A DNA stretch of 52,624 bases from Nanoarchaeota archaeon. Lineage in GTDB: Archaea; EX4484-52; LFW-46. Where the stretch lies: the NCBI GenBank assembly GCA_018897155.1, contig JAHILE010000024.1, forward strand, positions 1-52,624, read 5' to 3'. Made by a program: the position numbers and the translations under genes. A model generated the notes under the pieces. The model was not told the DNA's origin and ran no database searches. It saw only the letters and a list, made by a program, of their open reading frames with translations. Shown here in pieces: positions 35,868 through 44,009 of the stretch. The first letter of the stretch is position 1, and every line of letters begins with the position of its first letter.

Positions 35868-36143
35868 ATGGTTGTTAATGAACGCGTCGTAAGCGACATA
35901 CGAGGAAAAGACATTTTCACGGACAAAGGTCTGTATTGCGGAAAAACAGAGGATGTTATTCTGGATTTAACAAAATTCCGTGTTCATGCAGTTGTGATAA
36001 ACGTTGCTAAAGGCTCTTATCTTTCTGAAGTAGTTGGCGGAAAAAGAGGGGTTATTGTGCCATACCCGCTAATAAAGGCGGTAAATGACATAATACTCAT
36101 AAAACACATTTCCGCACCCATGGCTGAAACAACGCAAGAATAA
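35868..36143 (+). CDS. PRC-barrel domain protein
   Basis: This 91-residue protein is a single PRC-barrel: the VVSDIRGKDIFTDKGLYCGKTEDVILDL strand pair and the VIVPYPLIKAVNDIILIK end are typical. In archaea such small PRC-barrel proteins are widespread; some are linked to RNA metabolism or cell division (CdvA has one), and most have no assigned role. It has a strong ribosome-binding site (AAAGGAGATGG) and an AT-rich promoter-like region at about 35760-35795. It stands alone between the tRNA and the mevalonate cluster. Confidence 0.88.
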   Translation: MVVNERVVSDIRGKDIFTDKGLYCGKTEDVILDLTKFRVHAVVINVAKGSYLSEVVGGKRGVIVPYPLIKAVNDIILIKHISAPMAETTQE

Positions 36144-36250
36144 TGCGCGTAATGTTGCTTTGCTTAACAAGTATTAGCGGATGCTTTAAAAACTATCACT
36201 AAATTTCCTAAGTAAAAGCATCCGATGCCAGATCGTCAGTATGAACAAAC

Positions 36251-36258
36251 ATATAAAT
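36251..36258 (+). promoter_or_regulatory. TATA box of the mevalonate cluster
   Basis: The sequence ATATAAAT is centred 26 bases before the ATG of mevalonate kinase at 36281. There is no ribosome-binding site, so the first gene is probably leaderless. Confidence 0.6.
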
Positions 36259-36280
36259 TGTTTGCAACCCAAGTAATTCT

Positions 36281-37276
36281 ATGAATGGCAACACGATTAA
36301 AGCATCTGCGCCCGGCAATCTATTTTTCTTTGGAGAACATGCAGCAGTCTATGGAAGGCCTGCGATATGCGCAGCCGTAGACCGAAGGACATATGTCGAG
36401 CTTGCCGAACGAAACGACTCAAAAATTCTCGTATATTCTGACAGCTTTGGCAGTGGAAGCGCGCAAATTTCAGAAACCGGCCTCTCGAACAAATCGTTCA
36501 AGGCGCCGGAACTCTCGACAACATTTGATTTTATCGACATGCTTGCCGCAAAATTTAAGATGGCGCGCGGCTTTGAATTAAAAATACGCTCGGAGGTGCC
36601 TGTAAATTCCGGAATGAGCAGCTCAACTGCGCTTCTCTCAGCAATATTTAAGGCTGTAAGCGGATTTGAAGGGCAAAACATCCCAGCTGAAAAATACTTC
36701 GACTATCTTTATCCGATACAGGTAAAAGTCCACGGCGGCCATGCATCAGGCTCTGAAATCATCTCAAGCGCGCTCGGAGGCTTCAACAAGGTGCACAAAA
36801 TCGAAGCCGAAAGCAAAACAAATTTAAAATTCAAGCATCTGGGCGTGCATAAATTCTCAATCATTGTCGGAAACACAAAAGTTTCCTCCCCAACCTCGCT
36901 TACCGTAGGTTATCACATTCCAAGCCTGATTGCCCGAAACAAAACGTTTGTATTCAGTGTTTTTGACAAGATTGCGGCAATCTCTGAAAAGGCAGAAGCA
37001 TTGCTTACAAAAAACGATGAAGCAAAACTGGGAAAACTGATAAACAAGAATCAGGAATTGCTATCATCACTTGGCCTGTCGCATCCAAAGCTTGACGACT
37101 GCATTGACGAGGCGCGCAAAGCAGGAGCCCTTGGCGCAAAGCTTTCCGGCTCGGGCTGGGGCGGGATAATGTTTGCGCTGACAAAAAGAGAAGATGCTGA
37201 AAAAGTATTGCGCGCGATACAAACAACAGGCGCGGATGCTTTCAAAACAGAAGTCGGTGGAAGCGGGGTTTTATGA
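36281..37276 (+). CDS. mvk: Mevalonate kinase
   Basis: This is a GHMP kinase with all three family motifs: APGNLFFFGEHAAVYGRPA at the N-terminus, the ATP-binding PVNSGMSSSTALLSA at about 107-121 and KLSGSGWGGIMFAL at about 286-299. The length of 331 residues is normal for archaeal mevalonate kinases. It phosphorylates mevalonate to mevalonate 5-phosphate, the substrate of the dehydratase encoded downstream. Its stop overlaps the HAD gene start (ATGA). It has its own TATA box and begins the cluster. Confidence 0.93.
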   Translation: MNGNTIKASAPGNLFFFGEHAAVYGRPAICAAVDRRTYVELAERNDSKILVYSDSFGSGSAQISETGLSNKSFKAPELSTTFDFIDMLAAKFKMARGFELKIRSEVPVNSGMSSSTALLSAIFKAVSGFEGQNIPAEKYFDYLYPIQVKVHGGHASGSEIISSALGGFNKVHKIEAESKTNLKFKHLGVHKFSIIVGNTKVSSPTSLTVGYHIPSLIARNKTFVFSVFDKIAAISEKAEALLTKNDEAKLGKLINKNQELLSSLGLSHPKLDDCIDEARKAGALGAKLSGSGWGGIMFALTKREDAEKVLRAIQTTGADAFKTEVGGSGVL

Positions 37277-38040
37277 ATGACGACATCAAAGCGATTGTAT
37301 TTGACGTTGGCGGCGTTCTAAGAAACAGCTCGAAAACATTTGACTTCACTTTCAGGAAAGTCTTTGAAGAATTCGGGCTGAACTATTCATTCTCAACAAT
37401 TGATGTCTGGCACTTGCGCGGCTTCCGGGACTGGAACCCTCGGCGAGGTGCCTTGCGCGCGCTTTTGTGCGTATCGCGCTCGAAAACTGATCTTTCAGAA
37501 ATCATGAAAATGCCGGATGCCGAGGAACTGATTGCCGGGCTGATAAAAAGCCATGTGAAACCCGGCGATGACGAACTCATCGAAAAAATGGCTGCGCGCT
37601 ACGTGTTCTGGTTCTATGAAAATACAGAGTCGCGCAAATACACAAAAATCATGCCTCATGCAGCAGAGGCTGTTGAAGAACTTTCAAAAAAATACACTCT
37701 CGCAATCCTTACAGACAGCAGGCTTTCGCTTACGGACGACTGGCTTAAGGCCATCGGAATTAGAAAATACTTCAATTGCCTCATAGGGGGAGAACAGCTG
37801 AAAAACAAAAAACCGAATCCTAAAGGCTTATTTTTGATATCTGAAAAACTAATGATGGCACCTAACCAAATTCTTTATGTCGGAGATTCTGCACACGACA
37901 TAATCGCTGCAAAAAACGCAGGCTGCAAATCAGCGGCAATACTTACTGGAATGGGTATGAAGCATGTGCTTGAAAAAGAAAAACCCGATTTTATCTTTGA
38001 AAATTTAGCCGAACTTGCAGAAGTCTCTTCGGACAGATAA
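37273..38040 (+). CDS. HAD-superfamily hydrolase
   Basis: FDVGGVLRNS carries the nucleophilic Asp11. The second Asp of the DxD motif is Gly, as in several HAD subfamilies. ILTDSRLSLTDDWL is motif II, and KNKKPNPKGLF with YVGDSAHDIIAAKNAG are motifs III and IV. It is translationally coupled to mevalonate kinase through an ATGA overlap, which suggests a linked role. No phosphatase step is known in this mevalonate route, so its job is open; removal of phosphate from a side product such as isopentenyl phosphate is only a guess. The unusual segment RGFRDWNPRRGALRALL sits in the cap domain. Confidence 0.82.
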   Translation: MNDDIKAIVFDVGGVLRNSSKTFDFTFRKVFEEFGLNYSFSTIDVWHLRGFRDWNPRRGALRALLCVSRSKTDLSEIMKMPDAEELIAGLIKSHVKPGDDELIEKMAARYVFWFYENTESRKYTKIMPHAAEAVEELSKKYTLAILTDSRLSLTDDWLKAIGIRKYFNCLIGGEQLKNKKPNPKGLFLISEKLMMAPNQILYVGDSAHDIIAAKNAGCKSAAILTGMGMKHVLEKEKPDFIFENLAELAEVSSDR

Positions 38041-38211
38041 TAGTTTTAAACCATAACTTAAGCTCTTCAGATTGCAAAAATAAACTAAAAAGACGCCATC
38101 CAAAGGTGTTGTAATAATATTATGCCACATTTGCAAATTTTATGAACAATGGTCCGACAATCAAATGGATAAAAATCATTTAAAAAGCAAAAAATCAAAT
38201 AGGATATATTA

Positions 38212-38238
38212 TCAGCTAACTTGCTGATTACTGGCGAT
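38212..38238 (+). promoter_or_regulatory. Short hairpin and GGCGAT site ahead of the UbiD-type gene
   Basis: ATCAGC at 38212-38217 pairs with GCTGAT at 38224-38229 around TAACTT, and GGCGAT at 38233-38238 lies three bases before the ATG. AT-rich strings at 38176-38186 and 38199-38209 could be TATA boxes, so the second half of the cluster may have its own promoter in the 200-base gap. The hairpin could influence access to the start. Confidence 0.4.
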
Positions 38239-38241
38239 AGT

Positions 38242-39549
38242 ATGGATTTGCGCGAATTATTAAATGCTTTGAAAAAGGACGGGGAACTGATCGAGATTGA
38301 AAAAGAAGTAGATGCGAATCTTGAGATAGCAGGCATCATAAAAAAGCTTGATGGAAAGGCAATCTTGTTCAAAAAAGTGAAAAATTCTGCATATCCCGTT
38401 GTCTCAGGAATTGCTTCGCAAAGAAAATATTTTGCGCTAGGTCTAGGCATAAAAGAAAGTGAAATTCTTCAGGCAATGGCAAAAGCAGCAGAAAAGCCAA
38501 AGCAATACAAAATCGTGGAAACCGCAGCATGCCAGGAAGTCGTTGAAAAAAATGTCGATTTGAATAAGCTTCCGATTCTTCTTCACACAAAGGATGACGG
38601 CGGAAGATATATTTCATCAGGCGTTGCGATTATCAAAGACAATGAATTCGGTCCGAATATATCATTTCACCGCATGATGCAGATTGGAAAAAATAAATTC
38701 ACCGCGCGACTTGTAGAAAACCGCGGAACCGATGCCGCGCTGAAAAAGTCCGTTGGCGACCTCCAAATCGCAATATGCATTGGAAATCCAATACAGATTC
38801 TTCTTGCAGCGGCAATGTCTGTTCCGCGTGGCATTGACGAAGCAAAAATCGCAAACGCACTTTCCCCGACAAATTTTGTCAAATGCAAAACAAAAGATCT
38901 TTATGTTCCCGCGGACTCCGAATTCATTCTTGAAGGCAGGATAACACACAAAATAACAAAAGAAGGCCCGTTTGTAGACCTTACAGAAACAATGGACTTT
39001 GCGCGCGAACAGCCCATAATTGAAATCGACTGCATAACGCATAGAATTGATGCGATGTATCACGCGCTTTTGCCTGGAGGGCTTGAGCACAAGCTGCTGA
39101 TGGGGATGCCGCGCGAGCCGACGATTTTCAACGAAGTGAACAAAGTCGCGAAATGCACTGACATAACAATCACAACAGGCGGATGCTCCTGGCTACATGC
39201 AATTGTGCAGATTGAGAAGAAATGCGCAGACGACGGCAGAAAGGCGATTGAAGCAGCTTTTCGCGGGCACGGCTCGCTGAAGCAATGCATTGTTGTTGAC
39301 ACGGATATCGACATCCGAAATCCTGCAGAAGTAGAATGGGCGATTGCTACAAGATTCCAATCAGGGCGCGGGCTTGTTGTACTAAAAGATGCGGACGGTA
39401 GCTCTCTTGACCCGTCTGCGCGCCACGAACCCGGAAAGAAAAGCAAGACCGACAAACTGGGAATTGATGCAACGATTCCGTTTGGCGCAGATAAAAATGA
39501 TTTCAAAAAAGTGAAATATCAGGACGTAGATATTAAAAAATATCTTTAG
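38242..39549 (+). CDS. UbiD-family decarboxylase, probable anhydromevalonate phosphate decarboxylase
   Basis: The protein has the UbiD layout: an N-terminal mixed domain, then the prenyl-FMN-binding core (YISSGVAIIKDNEFGPNISFHRMM, FTARLVENRGTDA, AMSVPRGIDEAKIA, EGPFVDLTE) and a C-terminal alpha/beta tail. Of about 435 residues, it has the size of archaeal members. In archaea carrying phosphomevalonate dehydratase, this family decarboxylates trans-anhydromevalonate 5-phosphate to isopentenyl phosphate. The nearby mvk, acnX subunits, ubiX and ipk make that role very likely. An in-frame TTG at 38221 is rejected in favour of the ATG three bases after GGCGAT. Confidence 0.9.
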   Translation: MDLRELLNALKKDGELIEIEKEVDANLEIAGIIKKLDGKAILFKKVKNSAYPVVSGIASQRKYFALGLGIKESEILQAMAKAAEKPKQYKIVETAACQEVVEKNVDLNKLPILLHTKDDGGRYISSGVAIIKDNEFGPNISFHRMMQIGKNKFTARLVENRGTDAALKKSVGDLQIAICIGNPIQILLAAAMSVPRGIDEAKIANALSPTNFVKCKTKDLYVPADSEFILEGRITHKITKEGPFVDLTETMDFAREQPIIEIDCITHRIDAMYHALLPGGLEHKLLMGMPREPTIFNEVNKVAKCTDITITTGGCSWLHAIVQIEKKCADDGRKAIEAAFRGHGSLKQCIVVDTDIDIRNPAEVEWAIATRFQSGRGLVVLKDADGSSLDPSARHEPGKKSKTDKLGIDATIPFGADKNDFKKVKYQDVDIKKYL

Positions 39550-39592
39550 AAAATAATCTAAAATGAAAGTACTGACTTGATTTGGAGGCGCT

Positions 39593-40090
39593 ATGAACCC
39601 TAAGAATATTTTAGAAGAAGTAAGAAAACGAATATTCGATAGATTAGATTCTCTATTGGTATTAGATAAAGACAATTATAAAAATTGCGGACTAGGCTTC
39701 GAAGCATGGTTTAAAATTGAGGTACTTAAGGCACTTGAATCGCTAAACTATGATGTCAAGGTACGGAATATGGGACCTGATTTAGTTTTAAATAGTGTGA
39801 ATGAAAAAACAATTTATATCGAACTTAAAAGCAGTAACGAATCTAACAACTACGCTTGGATTAAAAGTGGTTTAAAACAGAAGCACTCGCATAATCATAA
39901 AGCAGATATGTGTCTCTTCTTAATGAGATATCCAAATAATACAAACCCTAATGAAGTTCGTAAGTGGGAAAATAAATTAAAAGGAAAAAATGAAAACGAC
40001 CTAATTTATTTGCCCGTTAATGACACGACAGGCATTACCGACATCTCAAAAGAATGGGTGGTGGGAATAATAGAAAAAAAGCAAAAATGA
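39593..40090 (+). CDS. Orphan PD-(D/E)XK nuclease-like protein
   Basis: The 165-residue protein has a helix-rich start, then GFEAWFKIEVLKALESLNYDV, GPDLVLN and a strand ending IELKSS. Glu, Asp and the E-x-K triad are spaced as in PD-(D/E)XK nucleases, followed by a helix with HNHKADMCLFLM. No family name can be given. It is far more AT-rich than the flanking isoprenoid genes and interrupts ubiD and acnX, while its stop overlaps a possible acnX start (ATGA). It may be a single-gene mobile or defence insertion, or a remnant of a restriction system. Confidence 0.6.
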   Translation: MNPKNILEEVRKRIFDRLDSLLVLDKDNYKNCGLGFEAWFKIEVLKALESLNYDVKVRNMGPDLVLNSVNEKTIYIELKSSNESNNYAWIKSGLKQKHSHNHKADMCLFLMRYPNNTNPNEVRKWENKLKGKNENDLIYLPVNDTTGITDISKEWVVGIIEKKQK

Positions 40091-40095
40091 TTTTT

Positions 40096-41286
40096 ATGCA
40101 ACTGACAAAAGAAGAAACCGAAATGCTTGCCGGAAAGCACGGGCGCGCGGCCCAAAAGTCAATGGAAATACTTGTCGCGCTGGGCGAGATTTTCGGCGCA
40201 AAAAGGCTTGTGCCGATAACTTCTGTGCAAGTGGCCGGGGTTTCTTACCATAATTTAGGCGATGCAGGGCTTGAATACTTATCAGAGCTTGCAAAAGACG
40301 GAAAAGTCCGCGTAAAGACAACGCTGAATCCCGCAGGCATGGATTTAATTGACTGGAAAAAGCTCGGCATAACTAAAGAGTTTGCACAAAAGCAATTGAA
40401 AGTGATTGATTCTTTCAAAAAGCTCGGGATTGAAATCACAATGACATGCACACCGTACCTTGCGGGAAATACGCCAAAAACCGGCGAGCACATTGCGTGG
40501 TCGGAATCATCCGCAGTTTGTTTTGCAAACTCTGTTCTTGGCGCGAAAACAAACAGGGAAGGCGGACCGTCTGCTTTGGCTTCCGCAATTGTCGGAAAAA
40601 CAGCAGAGTATGGACTGCATCTTGACAAAAACCGGCAGGCGCAGATTACTGTCTTTGTTGATGCGCAGGTAAAATCAGTTGATGATTTCAGCGCCTTAGG
40701 ATGCGCAATCGGGAAAAAGATTGGCGAGAAAATCCCATACATCAAAGGAATAAAGAAAGAAAATGCAACTCTTGACAATCTTAAAAATTTCTCGGCATCA
40801 ATTGCGACATACGGCGGAACCGCGCTATTTCATATCGAAGGAATCACGCCGAACAAAACAACAGTTCCTAAAGAAAGTACAATAATCACCGGAAAAGATA
40901 TTGATAATGCGCGTGCATTTCTTTCCGACGGCGAAGACGTTGACTTTGTCGCGCTCGGCTGCCCGCATGCTTCTTTGGAAGAATTGAAGGAAATCGCGAG
41001 CATGCTTGACGGGAAAAAAGTAAAGATAGAAACATGGATTGCAACATCGCGCTTTGTGCGCGACATAGCAGAGAAAAAAGGCTACATCGGAAAAATAGAA
41101 AAATCAGGCGCGCTCATTGCAACAGATACCTGTATGGCGGTCGCGCCATTAAAAGGGAGATTCAAATGCATGGCAACAAACTCTGCAAAAGCATGCTTTT
41201 ACGGGCGCGGTTCAAACGGATTCAAAACGCGATTCGGAAGTTTGAAACAGTGCATTGAGGCGGCGGTGAGTGGAACGTGGAGATAA
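40096..41286 (+). CDS. Phosphomevalonate dehydratase large subunit (aconitase X type)
   Basis: The protein matches the aconitase X catalytic domain: LTKEETEMLAGKHGRAAQ, VQVAGVSYHNLGDAGLEYL, TMTCTPYLAGNTP, ESSAVCFANSVLGAKTNRE, ATDTCMAVAPLKG and AKACFYGRGSNG. The conserved cysteines bind the iron-sulphur cluster. In archaea this subunit, with the small AcnX subunit, dehydrates mevalonate 5-phosphate to trans-anhydromevalonate phosphate. The ATG at 40096 fits the family start. An ATG at 40087 that overlaps the preceding stop is also possible. The small subunit gene, normally next to it, is displaced by 2.7 kb. Confidence 0.9.
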   Translation: MQLTKEETEMLAGKHGRAAQKSMEILVALGEIFGAKRLVPITSVQVAGVSYHNLGDAGLEYLSELAKDGKVRVKTTLNPAGMDLIDWKKLGITKEFAQKQLKVIDSFKKLGIEITMTCTPYLAGNTPKTGEHIAWSESSAVCFANSVLGAKTNREGGPSALASAIVGKTAEYGLHLDKNRQAQITVFVDAQVKSVDDFSALGCAIGKKIGEKIPYIKGIKKENATLDNLKNFSASIATYGGTALFHIEGITPNKTTVPKESTIITGKDIDNARAFLSDGEDVDFVALGCPHASLEELKEIASMLDGKKVKIETWIATSRFVRDIAEKKGYIGKIEKSGALIATDTCMAVAPLKGRFKCMATNSAKACFYGRGSNGFKTRFGSLKQCIEAAVSGTWR

Positions 41287-41290
41287 ATCA

Positions 41291-42439
41291 TCAATATGTT
41301 TTTTTATCGGATTTTTCCAAATCTTCTGCATCAATTAGATTAAACTCTACTTTACTTTGAATCATGATCTCATGAATAATCGACTTTAGATACCCGTTCT
41401 TAATCGCAATGTCAAGACAGTCCATCAATTTTGGAATGTTTACAACTTCCTCTATACAATCCATGTACTTTTTCACGATTGCCTTCACAGAATATATTTC
41501 TTCTGCGTTTTCTTCCATTTTTTGTAATAATACATCAACTTTACTTTCGGATTTTATTACAAATGTAATCGGATATCTTTCGATCTTATCTATATCCAAC
41601 AAAAATTTATGCACATCCGTTGTTTCTGTAACTTGAAAGAACCTACCAAGCGGTTTCATAACGAAATCTATTCCACCATCATTAGCGTTAGTTCTTCCAG
41701 TTTTATACAAAACTAAATTTTGTTTTTTAAGATTGCTCAAATTAAATCCAAAATATATGATTTGATCGTGATAATAATACTTCAAAATACTGTAACTTGC
41801 AATCTCAAAAAGTCTTGCATCAACATTGGGTGCTAATAAACCCTTGATGAAAATAATCGCTTTCCCGTTTTCTGCTCCTTCCAATTGAATAATCTCCTCA
41901 CATGATTTGATAAAACTTTCAAAGGATGACTGTTTTGCAGCCATGTAATTATCAATGATTTTAATAACGGTTTCAGCAATATTGATCTTTTCTTTCCCAC
42001 TAGAAACAATAAGGAGCTTTTCATTAAACCAATAACGACGTGTTGTAACATCGCTAATTATCGGAGGATATTTAGCTGCGGGAAAATATTTTTTAAATTC
42101 TCCATTTAATCTATTATTGAATGCGTGATTTTGTAACTTTTGACCAAAGGGTAATTCTCTTTGCCGCCTGAATAAATCCGTGAATATTGCCCCTTCATAG
42201 TCTTTATAACCTCCATTTTTATGAAAGTCATTTTTAAGGTAGTCCTCTACTAAAACATAAATTACATAAATGTTAGCAAAACTACTCCTTGATTTAGAAC
42301 CACTATGTGCTGATCGTGTTTTAATATTCAAATACTGAATCAGAAGAGATTTATCGAAGATATCCTCATAGGCCTCCCCAAAATCTTCTTTTAAAATTGC
42401 AATAATTTTCTCCGTAAATGAATTAGATTTATTGACCAT
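41291..42439 (-). CDS. Probable type II restriction endonuclease (PD-(D/E)XK-like)
   Basis: The 382-residue protein overlaps the end of a DNA methyltransferase gene by 11 bases, as expected for its cognate nuclease. A possible catalytic core is TNANDGGIDFVMKPLGRFFQVTETT (about 245-270), where Asp, Asp and Gln-x-Thr could be a variant of the PD-(D/E)XK strand pair. I do not recognise the enzyme family or its target site. The ATG at 42439 lies six bases after AGGTG; a GTG at 42448 is the alternative. It converges with acnX, leaving only four bases between the two stop codons. The coding sequence is AT-rich. Confidence 0.68.
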   Translation of the reverse strand: MVNKSNSFTEKIIAILKEDFGEAYEDIFDKSLLIQYLNIKTRSAHSGSKSRSSFANIYVIYVLVEDYLKNDFHKNGGYKDYEGAIFTDLFRRQRELPFGQKLQNHAFNNRLNGEFKKYFPAAKYPPIISDVTTRRYWFNEKLLIVSSGKEKINIAETVIKIIDNYMAAKQSSFESFIKSCEEIIQLEGAENGKAIIFIKGLLAPNVDARLFEIASYSILKYYYHDQIIYFGFNLSNLKKQNLVLYKTGRTNANDGGIDFVMKPLGRFFQVTETTDVHKFLLDIDKIERYPITFVIKSESKVDVLLQKMEENAEEIYSVKAIVKKYMDCIEEVVNIPKLMDCLDIAIKNGYLKSIIHEIMIQSKVEFNLIDAEDLEKSDKKTY

Positions 42440-43367
42440 GAAGCACACCTAATTTTTGTTGTTTTTGGTTATTATTTATAGATTTATTAATATTTTGAAG
42501 TCGATTAACACCCGTTTCAAAATAATCTTTGTCTAATTCTATACCAATTGATTTTCTGTTTAATTTCATAGCAACAGCAGATGTGGTGAACGTTCCTGAA
42601 AATGGATCTAACACAACATCACCAACGTTACTACTTGCTAAAATGATCCTATTTAATAAAGATTCCGGTTTTTGCGATGGATGTGTTTCATATTCGGACA
42701 TTTTAAAACGAACTCTTGGAAAATACCACACATTACCCGGAACTTTTTTGCTGTTATAGATTGTCGGTATCGATTTTCTATAATCGATTAATTTTCGTTT
42801 TGCGCCGGTTTTTGCCTCCACAAGTATATCTTTAGAATTAAATACATAATCACCCTTACCTTTGACTGCAAAAATAATTGGTTCGTATAATGAACCATAG
42901 AACTTCTTTGCTTGAACTCCCGAACTATCATAATGCCAAATAATTCGTGCAAGAATATCCATTTTTTTCCTTAAATATGTGTCAAAATAAGGCATAAATT
43001 GAGTTGCACCCATCAAATACATAGAACCATTATCTTTTAGCTTTTGAATACATAAATCAATCCACTCGTAGCACCATGACATATATTTTTCATCGTTTTC
43101 CCATTTATCTTTATATCCATTAAAATTTTTCCCGATATTATACGGCGGATCCACAAATATCAAATTAACAGAATTATCTGGTATCGTTCTTAAAATTTTG
43201 AGCGCATCACCCCTCATTAAGTTATGACCGTTTAACTCAAAAAAATTTAGAACATTCGTTGTTTGATTCAATACATCATTATGTTTTTCGATTTGTTGGA
43301 TCGAAATATTTGCAGTATTAAAATTAAACGTTTGTCTATTTTCCTGAAAAGATAAAGAATCATTCAT
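42429..43367 (-). CDS. Site-specific DNA methyltransferase (adenine-N6 type, beta class order)
   Basis: DPPYNIG at 73-79 is catalytic motif IV, found before the SAM-binding motif DPFSGTFTTSAVA at 254. That order defines the beta class. HPSQKPESLLNRII and IGIELDKDYF are also typical. DPPY points to adenine-N6 methylation. It would protect the host DNA from the nuclease encoded just downstream. Between it and the TBP-like gene lies a palindromic TATA-like sequence, GTTATATAAC at 43407-43416, about 40 bases ahead of its start codon. Confidence 0.9.
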   Translation of the reverse strand: MNDSLSFQENRQTFNFNTANISIQQIEKHNDVLNQTTNVLNFFELNGHNLMRGDALKILRTIPDNSVNLIFVDPPYNIGKNFNGYKDKWENDEKYMSWCYEWIDLCIQKLKDNGSMYLMGATQFMPYFDTYLRKKMDILARIIWHYDSSGVQAKKFYGSLYEPIIFAVKGKGDYVFNSKDILVEAKTGAKRKLIDYRKSIPTIYNSKKVPGNVWYFPRVRFKMSEYETHPSQKPESLLNRIILASSNVGDVVLDPFSGTFTTSAVAMKLNRKSIGIELDKDYFETGVNRLQNINKSINNNQKQQKLGVLHGQ

Positions 43368-43406
43368 TTTATTCCCCGCCCATCATTATTTTTTATCAGA
43401 TTATGC

Positions 43407-43416
43407 GTTATATAAC
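43407..43416. promoter_or_regulatory. Palindromic TATA-like element ahead of the methyltransferase gene
   Basis: GTTATATAAC is a perfect 10-base palindrome in the 79-base gap between the TBP-like gene and the methyltransferase gene. It could be the TATA box of the methyltransferase and, being symmetric, also a binding site for the TBP-like protein. A second AT-rich string (ATATATAT) lies at 43432-43440. Confidence 0.45.
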
Positions 43417-43446
43417 ATTATCTTGTTGGACATATATATCTAAGCT

Positions 43447-43797
43447 CTATGAGTTGCCGATAGACGACTTCACACCTAAAAACTCCTTTGCGCCAAAGTC
43501 AAGCTTTTTTAGCATTGAAATTTCAGTAACAACGACGTCATAGTATTTTTTTGCCTCATTTAAACTTAATACGCCAACAATATTTACACTTCCTGAAGTC
43601 CAGATAGAAACGCAAATCTTCTTTCCATTCTCCCTTGGAAAGGTAAATGCCAAAATTGGTGAGCAGTCTTCGTTATTCACCACGCAATAATATTTAGATG
43701 ATTTAACAATCTCGCGAAAATTAATGGGTAATATCGTTTTAGGTAATTTGCCAGTACAAACCATATTTGTAATTCTTAAACTTTCTTGTTTTACCAT
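43447..43797 (-). CDS. Single-repeat TBP-like protein
   Basis: The sequence aligns by eye with one repeat of archaeal TATA-binding protein: LRITNMVCTGKL for the first strand, SSKYYCVVNNED for the SKYNP-like turn, PILAFTFPRENGKK, then ICVSIWTSGSVNIVGVLSLNEAKK for the strands and last helix (compare LLIFSSGKLVVTGAKS in true TBP). TBP has two such repeats; here there is only one, in about 116 residues, so it would need to dimerise to form a saddle. It is the first gene of the minus-strand module with the methyltransferase and nuclease. A frame extends to 43833, but the ATG at 43797 matches the TBP start. Confidence 0.7.
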   Translation of the reverse strand: MVKQESLRITNMVCTGKLPKTILPINFREIVKSSKYYCVVNNEDCSPILAFTFPRENGKKICVSIWTSGSVNIVGVLSLNEAKKYYDVVVTEISMLKKLDFGAKEFLGVKSSIGNS

Positions 43798-43813
43798 ATA
43801 ATTCAACTCAAAA

Positions 43814-43841
43814 AGAGTCAGAAATGCTTCCAAGTGACTCT
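43814..43841. promoter_or_regulatory. Inverted repeat upstream of the TBP-like gene
   Basis: AGAGTCA at 43814-43820 and TGACTCT at 43835-43841 form a perfect 7-base inverted repeat with a 14-base spacer, 17 bases ahead of the ATG at 43797. A TATA-like sequence (GGTATATTTA on the minus strand) lies about 65-75 bases ahead of the start. The position suits an operator for self-control of the module; no binding is shown. Confidence 0.45.
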
Positions 43842-44001
43842 AATAGACGTTAAAAGCAAACCTAAATATACCGCTCTATTTACCATTAACCCCTCAAATA
43901 TTTAAGCTCTACCCTTCTGTCAAGCCGAAAAAATTGAGTGAAGCGAAGCAAACCCATTTAGCGCCACGTTAGATGAGCGTCTCAATATAATAAAAAAACC
44001 C

Positions 44002-44009
44002 TATATAAA
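44002..44009 (+). promoter_or_regulatory. TATA box of the dehydratase small-subunit gene
   Basis: TATATAAA is centred 27 bases before the ATG at 44033, so the downstream half of the isoprenoid cluster appears to have its own leaderless promoter next to the inserted restriction-modification module. Confidence 0.6.

Noticed and set aside
38221-38241. TTG at 38221 as start of the UbiD-type protein
   Set aside because: The ATG at 38242 has GGCGAT at three bases and gives the family N-terminus MDLRELL.
35662-43982. CACGTTAGAT next to the tRNA 5' end and again near 43973 as a possible attachment-site pair
   Set aside because: A shared 10-mer is expected by chance many times in 52 kb, and no integrase gene is present between the copies.
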